The position numbers were made by a program, and so were the translations under genes. From positions 1-11,111 of the forward strand of contig JANMSE010000206.1 in assembly GCA_031389045.1 (NCBI GenBank): DNA of 11,111 bases, read 5' to 3'. This stretch comes from JABFSC01 sp031389045. GTDB taxonomy: Bacteria; Desulfobacterota; Binatia; Bin18. Of this stretch, positions 1 through 6,508 are shown one piece after another (the first letter of the stretch is position 1; every line of letters starts with the position of its first letter). Under the pieces are notes generated by a model that did not search any database, had not been told where the DNA came from, and saw nothing but the letters and a program-made list of their open reading frames with translations.

Positions 1-1
1 G

Positions 2-730
2 TCACGAGGGCGTGTCCTTCACGGACACTTTTTGTTTCATGCGCGAGACAAACTCCTGATGTTCAGGAGTGGCTAAGCCCTCTCCGAGCACGCTGAACAC
101 AGTAGCCAGATCACCCTGCGTCATCGCCGTACCATCAAGCCAAAGGCCAGGAAATATCTCGCTCTTGTAGACTCCTGCGGTATCGGGCGGTAAGCGTTCG
201 TATCGTCCCTCGCGCAAGACGAACCAGTCAATCATGTTGTCCAGCGTCTGCCACACAATGTACTCACGCACTCCGTGGCGGCGATAGGTATTGAGTTTTT
301 GATGGAGGTCGTAGGCCGTACTGCTGGAAGCAACTTCGACAACTAACTCAGGCGCACCGTCGAGAAAGCCATCAGCGGCAACTTGAGACAGCCCTTCTTC
401 TACTACACGAAGGAGTAAGTCTGGCTGTGGTTCGTTGTCTAGGTCCAAACGAACCGTGGTATTATCAGCCACGGCAACGCCAGGGGTTGAGGCCGAGTAG
501 AGGACGAGCCAACCTCCGAATTCGGCATGCTGGCGGCCATGTCCTTCATAACGAACTGGTGATGGCACGTACACAACTCCTTCAATAAGTTCTGCTTTCT
601 TGAGGTGCGGCATTGCCGCATAGCGGCGCTCGAATTCTGGACGTGTGAGGCGATCGCCGTTCTCAAGTGGAGGAATTTTTCGTTGGGGCAAAATTGCTCG
701 CACCGATTCTAATGGGATGGACTGTGACAT
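2..730 (-). CDS. Uma2 family (DUF820) putative endonuclease, PD-(D/E)XK fold
   Basis: Predicted protein of 242 aa of the Uma2/DUF820 family, proteins with a restriction-endonuclease-like fold, abundant in cyanobacteria and other environmental bacteria and mostly of unknown role. Family hallmarks are visible: an AELIEGVVYV strand near residues 46-55, the acidic residue D104 in QPDLLLRV, E132 in PELVVEVASSST, and K145 in the helix DLHQKLNTYRRHGV followed by REYIVW. The nuclease core therefore looks intact (D...ExE...K pattern). I prefer the ATG at 730 because AAGGA lies about 10 bases upstream. A TTG start at 760 would add ten residues and has no better site. The C-terminal tail after about residue 205 is polar and not part of the core. 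It lies 78 bases behind the unassigned gene at 809-1471 on the same strand, so it may be read through with it. No link to T6SS function can be shown. Family call fairly sure, activity unproven. Confidence 0.85.
   Translation of the reverse strand: MSQSIPLESVRAILPQRKIPPLENGDRLTRPEFERRYAAMPHLKKAELIEGVVYVPSPVRYEGHGRQHAEFGGWLVLYSASTPGVAVADNTTVRLDLDNEPQPDLLLRVVEEGLSQVAADGFLDGAPELVVEVASSSTAYDLHQKLNTYRRHGVREYIVWQTLDNMIDWFVLREGRYERLPPDTAGVYKSEIFPGLWLDGTAMTQGDLATVFSVLGEGLATPEHQEFVSRMKQKVSVKDTPS
12..33 (+). terminator. Possible plus-strand intrinsic terminator inside the Uma2 3' end
   Basis: GTGTCC (12-17) and GGACAC (23-28) form a 6-bp stem with a 5-base loop, followed by five T residues (29-33). It reads as a terminator on the plus strand only, so it would serve a convergent gene entering from the left of the window. 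It lies within the last codons of the Uma2 gene. The stem is short, so chance is possible. Confidence 0.3.
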
Positions 731-740
731 GAGCAAAGCT

Positions 741-748
741 TCCTTCTT
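741..748 (-). promoter_or_regulatory. Ribosome binding site deciding the Uma2 start
   Basis: On the minus strand the sequence GAAGAAGGA lies about ten bases ahead of the ATG at 730. This supports that ATG over the in-frame TTG at 760. Confidence 0.5.
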
Positions 749-808
749 CGTTGGTATCAAGTCAAGGTTGGACCACGGTGCACTTTTATACGACGCTCAA
801 GCCACGAG

Positions 809-1471
809 TCACTCAAAGACCCCGTCTCCATCTCGATCTTCTAATTGCGCGCGGATCAGTCGCGTGGTTCCCGGTACGACGTGTATGGCCTTGATTCCCG
901 CGGGCGGCATCATGCGAAACAGGATCGATCCAATACCATCATTAATCGCGGCATAGCCTTCAAATGCCGGGAACGATCCAGTCATCAGATCTACCGCGAT
1001 TCTTCGTGTTGTCGGATCAATAAAGATGGTGCCCTTGTACTCAATGTCGCCAAATGCCCACGCGGAAGATGTACAAGGATTACTGGTCAGACAGCTCATC
1101 TGAATTGTCACTATCGGTTCGGCGGAGACCAGGTGGAATCGCATGTTCGCGGTGCTCGCTTTCGCGCGCGCCGTGACCTCGCCAGTCTTGCGGTCACATT
1201 CCGTCGTGTAGTTACATCTGTGCTGTTGGGTCAGCACTGGCGTCGCATCGCCAAAGTGAATCGTGACAGCGGAGTGCATCCGCGACTCTGCCGTCATCAC
1301 GTTGCTGAAGCCTCGTTGATCGGTCAGGCAATACTGCTTTGGACCAGTAATCGCTGAGTGGCCTCGATATGGTCCAACTCGAAGCACGGTAGTTGCACCA
1401 GGGAGTGACCAGGGCAGAAATGCGTTCATCCAGAAGGTCACCGACGTAATAGGAGTAGGCATGACAAGCAT
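809..1471 (-). CDS. Unassigned 217-220 aa protein next to hcp; candidate T6SS cargo/effector
   Basis: Product not recognised with confidence. The open frame reaches back to 1645, but its upstream part overlaps the hcp 3' end and the terminator hairpin, so I take the start at 1471 (220 aa) or the second ATG at 1462 (217 aa). Neither has a strong ribosome binding site; a GAGA lies just ahead of 1471. Counted from 1462, the protein has no clear signal peptide or membrane segment, five cysteines (45, 83, 89, 124, 130), a TDQRGFSN...SRMHSAVTIHF stretch (47-70), an AFGDIEYKGTIFID strand pair (136-149), FPAFEGYAAINDG (164-176), and an acidic C-terminal DRDGDG (209-214) resembling a calcium-binding DxDxDG loop. 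The spacing of these motifs reminds me of DUF3238-type domains, but that is from memory and unverified. Position directly behind hcp, where Hcp-dependent cargo is often encoded, suggests an Hcp-associated secreted protein. That role is inference. Confidence 0.6.
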   Translation of the reverse strand: MLVMPTPITSVTFWMNAFLPWSLPGATTVLRVGPYRGHSAITGPKQYCLTDQRGFSNVMTAESRMHSAVTIHFGDATPVLTQQHRCNYTTECDRKTGEVTARAKASTANMRFHLVSAEPIVTIQMSCLTSNPCTSSAWAFGDIEYKGTIFIDPTTRRIAVDLMTGSFPAFEGYAAINDGIGSILFRMMPPAGIKAIHVVPGTTRLIRAQLEDRDGDGVFE

Positions 1472-1475
1472 TCTC

Positions 1476-1509
1476 AAAAAAAACGGGCCAGTGGGGGGAG
1501 ACACTGGCC
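1476..1509 (-). terminator. Strong intrinsic terminator after hcp
   Basis: On the minus strand GGCCAGTG (1509-1502) pairs perfectly with CACTGGCC (1493-1486) around an 8-base loop (TCTCCCCC). After two further bases comes an uninterrupted run of eight T (1483-1476). It ends the tagJ-to-hcp transcript 45 bases past the hcp stop codon. It also sits only five bases ahead of the first ATG of the next gene, so it may act as an attenuator for that gene. Confidence 0.9.
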
Positions 1510-1553
1510 TGTGGAATGCCGGGGTCTGATGACGCCCGGCGGCGGAACTGCCG

Positions 1554-2042
1554 TTACTTGGACTTATTTTCTTTGAGGCTGTACTTCGCTTTGGTCGAGC
1601 CTCCGAGTCCACCCTGTGCGGTCTGGTCCTTGTACTCAATTTCAATCTCCGAGAAGTTCAATGAAATTGATTCCATCGGTAGTGGGTCCGAACCGCCTGA
1701 CCCACTCGTTTGGAACGAAGAGACTAATAAGTCGCTCATGGTCACCTTCAAGTACTCTTGCTGGTCTTTCCCGGCTTTCCGAGCAGTGAAGACGGCGCTC
1801 TTAATATGCTCGCCAGTCGCGCAGGCCAGGAACAGTTTCGGCGACGCTTTGTTGATGTTCATAACGAAATGAAAGTCCTGCATTTGTACCTTGCCAGAAC
1901 CACCACCACCACCAAAGGCCATCGTGCCAGTCTGTGATTCGCCAAAGCTAAAGGACAAGACATCAATCTCGGCCTTATGCTTGGAATCCGTACTCTCACC
2001 GGGAATCGTGTCAATCTTCAGGAAATAATCTACTTGAGCCAT
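1554..2042 (-). CDS. hcp: Hcp, T6SS inner tube protein (TssD)
   Basis: Hcp/TssD of 162 aa, the normal length for the family. Hexameric Hcp rings stack into the tube expelled by sheath contraction, and their lumen can carry small effectors. Family features in order: MAQVDYFLKIDTIPGES at the N-terminus, a KAEIDVLSFSFGESQTG strand (about 22-39), the Gly-rich loop GGGGGSGK before VQMQDFHFVMNINKASP (about 44-68), LFLACATGEHI, TARKAG, YLKVTMSDLLVSSFQTSGSGG (about 96-116) and a final SISLNFSEIEIEYKDQ strand. No C-terminal effector extension is fused to it. The ATG at 2042 has a perfect AAGGAGGA nine bases or so upstream, and the gene ends in a strong terminator, as expected for the most abundant T6SS protein. 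It lies 75 bases behind tssC in the same direction. Very sure. Confidence 0.97.
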   Translation of the reverse strand: MAQVDYFLKIDTIPGESTDSKHKAEIDVLSFSFGESQTGTMAFGGGGGSGKVQMQDFHFVMNINKASPKLFLACATGEHIKSAVFTARKAGKDQQEYLKVTMSDLLVSSFQTSGSGGSDPLPMESISLNFSEIEIEYKDQTAQGGLGGSTKAKYSLKENKSK

Positions 2043-2051
2043 TTGCTGCTA

Positions 2052-2059
2052 TCCTCCTT
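2052..2059 (-). promoter_or_regulatory. Consensus ribosome binding site of hcp
   Basis: AAGGAGGA on the minus strand, nine bases before the hcp ATG. The same octamer occurs ahead of tssB and tssC and nowhere ahead of the other T6SS genes in the window. Confidence 0.8.
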
Positions 2060-2117
2060 GGGTCTAAATTTACTGTGAGTAGATGTTGAATCCACCAAGT
2101 TTATTGCCGGGCCTTTG

Positions 2118-3608
2118 TTATTTGCGTGTGGACGCGGGCAGTTCGGCGACCAAGCGCAGAGAAACCGATAATTCATCGAGCTGGAAGTGTGGCCGTAAGA
2201 AAGCAACGGCTTTGTAGACGCCTGGTTTTCCCGGGACCTCCGCAACCTCGATTCGCGCTTGACGTAAGGGCAACTCTGCTTTCACCGAGGGAGATGCGGT
2301 TTCGTCTTCCGTCACGTAGTTCATGATCCAGCGATTGAGGAAGCGTTCGCAATCCGCCCGTGACATGAAGCTACCAATCTTGTCGCGCATCATCGCTTTC
2401 AGGTAATGCGCAAAGCGTGACGTGGCCATGATATACGGTAACTGCGTTGAGAGTCGGGCATTGGCATTCGCGGAATCAGTATCGTATTTCTTCGACTTCT
2501 GTGCGGATTGCACACTGAAGAAGGCGGCATAATCGGTCCCTTTGCAGTGGACGAGCGGCACAAAGCCCAAGTCCGCCAATTCCTTCTCGCGCCGATCGGT
2601 AATGGCAACTTCTGTTGGACATTTGAGTGCGACTTCGCCCTCATCCGTCCTGAAGGTATGGGTCGGGAGTCCTTCGACGAGCCCCCCACCTTCGACACCA
2701 CGGATCGCCGCGCACCAATGATGTTTAGCAAAAGCATCGGTGAGACGGGCGGCCAGCCCGTATGCCGCATTGGCCCACAGATACTTACTGTGGTCCGTGC
2801 CATCGACATCTTCCTGAAAATTAAACCCTTCCACCGGGACAGTATCTCTCCCGTAGGGAAGTCGCATGAGGATATGGGGCAAACAGAGCCCGACGTAGCG
2901 GGAGTCTTCCGATTCCCGGAACGATTTCCACTTGGCGTATTCCACGGTGTCGAAAATCTTCGCCAGGTCGCGTGGGGTGCCAATATCGGTAAAGCTATCG
3001 AGATTGAAAAGCTGGGAACTGGCGGCGGAGAAAAACGGGGCATGGGCCGAAGCCGCCACATTAGAAATCTTCTCAATCAAGGCCACATCTTGCGGGTGGC
3101 GACCAAATTCGTAATCGCCAATCAGGGCCCCAAATGGCGCACCACCGAAAGTGCCGAACTCTTCTTCATACACTTTCTTGAAGAGCGCGCTCTGATCGAA
3201 TTCCACGGCCCGTTCCAAGTCCTTGCGCAGATCATCTTTCGAGGTGTTCAAGACTTTAATCTTGAGCATCACACTGGTTTCGCTCTGATGCACGAGATAG
3301 TGCATGCCTCTCCATGACGCTTCCAGCTTCTGGAACTCCTGGTGGTGCATGACTTCATTCAGTTGCTTGGTCAGTAGCACATCGATGTCGGCGATCCGCG
3401 CGTTGATCGTTGCCTCAAGGTCCTTCGAGACGCTCAGCGTCCCCTTCATAACCTCTTCGACCAGGGTGGTGATTTGTTGGCGCGACCGCTCCCGCTGTTC
3501 GTCGTCACGACCGATGCGAGTCTCGGTAATAATTTGGTCGAGCAAACTATCTTTTTCTTGGGTAACGGTGGCCTTTTCCGCTTGTACTTGTTGCGTGCCC
3601 TCGCTCAT
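2118..3608 (-). CDS. tssC: TssC, large subunit of the contractile sheath (VipB)
   Basis: TssC/VipB/HsiC of 496 aa, the usual size. With TssB it polymerises in the cytoplasm into the contractile sheath around the Hcp tube. Visible: a helical N-terminal arm (about 1-90), KLEASWRGMHYLVHQSE (94-110), the very conserved FGALIGDYEFGRHPQDV (159-175), APFFSAASSQLFNLDSF (190-206), the RYVGLCLPHILMRLPYG block (237-253), a YAAFFSVQSAQKSKKYD stretch (360-376), LPYIMATSRFAHYLKAMMRDKIG (390-412), and the C-terminal FLRPHFQLDELSVSLRLVAELP strands (470-491) that interlock sheath rings. The start ATG at 3608 overlaps the tssB stop by four bases (ATGA), indicating translational coupling, and it also has its own AAGGAGGA site. 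Nothing is truncated or missing. Very sure. Confidence 0.98.
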   Translation of the reverse strand: MSEGTQQVQAEKATVTQEKDSLLDQIITETRIGRDDEQRERSRQQITTLVEEVMKGTLSVSKDLEATINARIADIDVLLTKQLNEVMHHQEFQKLEASWRGMHYLVHQSETSVMLKIKVLNTSKDDLRKDLERAVEFDQSALFKKVYEEEFGTFGGAPFGALIGDYEFGRHPQDVALIEKISNVAASAHAPFFSAASSQLFNLDSFTDIGTPRDLAKIFDTVEYAKWKSFRESEDSRYVGLCLPHILMRLPYGRDTVPVEGFNFQEDVDGTDHSKYLWANAAYGLAARLTDAFAKHHWCAAIRGVEGGGLVEGLPTHTFRTDEGEVALKCPTEVAITDRREKELADLGFVPLVHCKGTDYAAFFSVQSAQKSKKYDTDSANANARLSTQLPYIMATSRFAHYLKAMMRDKIGSFMSRADCERFLNRWIMNYVTEDETASPSVKAELPLRQARIEVAEVPGKPGVYKAVAFLRPHFQLDELSVSLRLVAELPASTRK

Positions 3609-4132
3609 TTGGACTCCTCCTTGCTACCCGCAGCCTCGGCTCCAGATCCCTGCCCGATCTTCTGCAAGAGTTCGGTGTTGGAGATTATCTCTTGTAAACG
3701 TTCGTTCAACTTGTCGTTGCCATCGGTCTTGGCCAGTAGATCGGAAAGTTGTTTACGGACTTCAAGGAGCTTTTTGAGGGGCTCAATCTGGTTGACCACT
3801 TGCTCCGGCTCGAAGTCATCAAGGTTGTTGAAACGCAGTTCAACGCCCATTTTGCTCTCATCGTTAGTCAGTTTGTTGTCGACCTTGTAGGCCAGGCGCG
3901 GTTTCATGCCTTTCAGGACGTCGTTAAAGTTATCGCGGTCGATATCGACAAATTTACGATCACGGAGTCGTGGTAACGCCTCGTCTGGCTTGCCGGACAA
4001 GTCCGCCAGGACGCCCACGACAAAGGGCAATTCTTTCAGCTCGATCGCGTCGCCGATTTCCACATCGTAGGTGATATGCACCCGTGGGGGGCGAACGCGG
4101 TCAAGTTTATGTTGGGTACTTTCTCGTGCCAT
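3605..4132 (-). CDS. tssB: TssB, small subunit of the contractile sheath (VipA)
   Basis: TssB/VipA/HsiB of 175 aa, normal length. It pairs one-to-one with TssC in the sheath. The family core VHITYDVEIGDAIELKELPF with VVGVLADLSG follows a basic N-terminus (about 18-47), then RKFVDIDRDNFNDVLKGMKPRL (about 59-80), FNNLDDFEPEQVVNQI, and a long C-terminal helical region rich in Leu and charged residues that normally contacts ClpV or TagJ. The tail GSGAEAAGSKEESK is flexible. A perfect AAGGAGGA lies six bases before the ATG at 4132. It follows tssA after a 31-base gap and overlaps tssC by four bases. Very sure. Confidence 0.98.
   Translation of the reverse strand: MARESTQHKLDRVRPPRVHITYDVEIGDAIELKELPFVVGVLADLSGKPDEALPRLRDRKFVDIDRDNFNDVLKGMKPRLAYKVDNKLTNDESKMGVELRFNNLDDFEPEQVVNQIEPLKKLLEVRKQLSDLLAKTDGNDKLNERLQEIISNTELLQKIGQGSGAEAAGSKEESK
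3615..3622 (-). promoter_or_regulatory. Consensus ribosome binding site of tssC
   Basis: AAGGAGGA on the minus strand, six bases before the tssC ATG, lying inside the tssB 3' end. It adds independent initiation to the ATGA stop-start overlap. Confidence 0.8.
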
Positions 4133-4138
4133 GAGGCA

Positions 4139-4146
4139 TCCTCCTT
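4139..4146 (-). promoter_or_regulatory. Consensus ribosome binding site of tssB
   Basis: AAGGAGGA on the minus strand, six bases before the tssB ATG, in the short tssA-tssB gap. Confidence 0.8.
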
Positions 4147-4163
4147 CACGCGGTCAGTTTCGG

Positions 4164-5294
4164 TTATTCTGAGTCACCAGTACTGGGGGTAGCGACTTTG
4201 ATTCCTAACGTTTCTCGTAATTGCCCCAGGACATCTTCACTCTTAATCACTTCTTGGAGCCATTCTTCAAGCGGCATCCGCCCCCATCGGGCCGCGCGCT
4301 GCACGAGGTACGACACCGGACTATGCGGTTCCGTGCGCCGAAAAAACGCGGCGACCGCTTCCAACCGACGAATGGCATCGGTGCGGTTGACCGGGTCGAA
4401 AGGGACACTGCCGGAACCCACGCTAACGGCTGACATTTCTTGCCCCTGAAACTCAGTAGCTTCGTCGAGACCATTGGTGGTGGTTGCTTGTTCCTCGGCT
4501 TCGTCTCGAATCCCTTCTTGCGCTCGCTTTTTCTTGACCGTGCTCTTAATAAAATCGAGACACTCATCAATCGTCTTCTTGATGTCGAGAAGGCTCGGCG
4601 CGGAACGGCCAAATTTCTCATCCGAGACGCGGTCGAGTTGTTCGCATTCGTCTTTGCTCTGTTGCACGTCTTCAAGGAGCGCTTCGTAAAACGCCCGTGG
4701 GGTCGCCGCGACCGCCTTATTCACCTGCTCACTCGACACTTTCCCGTCTGCCAGAGCCGCCTGCAGCGCTTCTTCCTGATTCTGGCGCGCGAAATTGTCC
4801 ACCACCCGTGCTTCTTCCCAATGGAGCCAGGTGTAGACGGCCTCGCTCGATTTTGTGAGCGGGATTTGTTTAATGAGCAAAGGCAACCGCCCGTTGAGTC
4901 CTTCTAAAGGCCCAGCGCGAAATTCCGCATCGCCGTCTTCAAGTTCTGGATAGAGCGAGTCCCAAAATTGTTCTGCTAACTCCCGCAATAAACGGCATCC
5001 GTCCCGGAGGCCAGCGAAGCCGTGCCGCTTGACCAACGCCATAGTCAGCCATGCCGCAAGCTGCAGGTCTTTACTTTTGGTGGTGAGCGCTTCGCTTGCG
5101 GTTGTGACCGCTGCACGCCAGTCGGCGGTTTTGGTTTCACGCTGCCAATCCCCCTGCTCGAGGACCTCTTCCTCTCGGGTCTGCTCTTGAATAGTATCGT
5201 AGGTCCCTTCATACCGGAGTGATTCTCCGGCGGGGTTTTCTCCTGCGATCGGGGCTAAGAGGGCTTCAAATTCAATGGTTTGGGGTGACGACAT
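4164..5294 (-). CDS. tssA: TssA, T6SS assembly/cap protein with ImpA N-terminal domain
   Basis: TssA of 376 aa. The protein docks on the membrane complex/baseplate and directs tube and sheath polymerisation. The ImpA N-terminal domain spans about residues 8-140: FEALLAPIAGENPAGESLRY, then DWRAAVTTASEALTTKSKDLQLAAWL, GLRDGCRLLRELAEQFWDSLYPE and GPLEGLNGRLPLLIKQIPL. A middle helical region (about 150-260) and an acidic Gln/Thr-rich linker (about 262-300) lead to a conserved C-terminal region (304-365) with RTDAIRRLEAVAAFFRRTEP and VQRAARWGRMPLEEWLQEVI. The length and this C-terminus fit the short TssA class of the Pseudomonas H1 type better than the long VasJ-like class; subclass is tentative. 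The ATG at 5294 has no clear ribosome binding site, because the upstream bases are heptamer-repeat sequence. Coupling to tagJ is unlikely across the 104-base gap. Confidence 0.95.
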   Translation of the reverse strand: MSSPQTIEFEALLAPIAGENPAGESLRYEGTYDTIQEQTREEEVLEQGDWQRETKTADWRAAVTTASEALTTKSKDLQLAAWLTMALVKRHGFAGLRDGCRLLRELAEQFWDSLYPELEDGDAEFRAGPLEGLNGRLPLLIKQIPLTKSSEAVYTWLHWEEARVVDNFARQNQEEALQAALADGKVSSEQVNKAVAATPRAFYEALLEDVQQSKDECEQLDRVSDEKFGRSAPSLLDIKKTIDECLDFIKSTVKKKRAQEGIRDEAEEQATTTNGLDEATEFQGQEMSAVSVGSGSVPFDPVNRTDAIRRLEAVAAFFRRTEPHSPVSYLVQRAARWGRMPLEEWLQEVIKSEDVLGQLRETLGIKVATPSTGDSE

Positions 5295-5304
5295 GTTTTT
5301 TCAA

Positions 5305-6202
<898 letters not shown>

Positions 6203-6508
6203 GCTGTCCCTCTGTCGGTGAAGTTATTATTGAAAAAGCTTTCGTTGTTGGAGAATCATGAGGGGGCTACAGCGCATCCGCGTCGCGCCACTGTAATACA
6301 CCCCCGTGAAAGAAGTCAACGAAGCTCCGCTATGCCGCTCCGACTTTCCCCCTCTGCGTCTCTGCGTGAGGTGATCTCTTCATTGCACACCCCTGCTCAC
6401 TCTTGCCAACGGAGCCAGCGTTAGGTAACGTTCGCTGGGTCTCCTTTTTGCAATCCGTTCGACTTTTCCGTCATCATCTCAGAAGAAAAAAAACACTAGG
6501 TCATTGCA
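6203..6508. other. Divergent intergenic region between tagJ and tssK
   Basis: This 306-base stretch must hold promoters for both arms. I see no convincing gene in it. On the minus strand an AATAAT about 25 bases ahead of tagJ resembles a -10 box but lacks a good -35. On the plus strand a GG-N10-GC pattern ending in TTTGCA (6438-6451) recalls a sigma-54 site, but its -24 half is poor. It also contains a direct octamer repeat ctctgcgt (6352-6367) and the hairpin at 6411-6449. No promoter is called with confidence. Confidence 0.6.
6411..6449 (+). terminator. Hairpin plus T-run in the tssK leader, possible attenuator
   Basis: GGAGCCAGCG (6411-6420) pairs with CGCTGG (6433-6438) and CTCC (6441-6444), leaving a two-base GT bulge, and is followed by five T (6445-6449). 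The loop itself can form CGTTA/TAACG. It reads as an intrinsic terminator on the plus strand, yet no plus-strand gene ends here; the next gene is tssK 59 bases downstream. It could be an attenuator or simply a dispersed palindromic repeat. Confidence 0.5.

Noticed and set aside
52..70. Perfect 8-bp inverted repeat with a 3-base loop (actcctga/tcaggagt)
   Set aside because: It lies within the Uma2 coding sequence without a following T-run; probably chance.
731..760. TTG start adding ten residues to the Uma2 protein
   Set aside because: The ATG at 730 has the better-placed ribosome binding site.
845..1357. Plus-strand 170 aa frame antisense to the gene at 809-1471
   Set aside because: The minus-strand reading has a coherent protein with plausible strands and motifs and fits the operon direction; the plus reading is Arg/Ser/Cys-rich without recognisable features.
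1472..1645. Upstream extension of the unassigned gene into hcp
   Set aside because: This part overlaps the hcp 3' end and the terminator hairpin and is Arg/Pro/Ser-rich; it reads like out-of-frame hcp.
2399..3076. Minus-strand 225 aa frame overlapping tssC in another phase
   Set aside because: Same strand, shifted frame of tssC, with biased Pro/Arg/Ser composition typical of an out-of-frame reading.
2508..3317. Long plus-strand open frame (269 aa) inside tssC
   Set aside because: It lies wholly antisense to a well-conserved tssC gene and its translation resembles no family I know; a shadow frame.
6352..6367. Direct repeat of ctctgcgt
   Set aside because: Only two copies; noted in the intergenic entry but not enough to call a regulator site or array.
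6436..6452. Sigma-54-like GG-N10-GC site ahead of tssK
   Set aside because: The -12 half (TTTGCA) fits but the -24 half (GGGTCT) does not, and the GG lies inside a hairpin stem; too weak to call.
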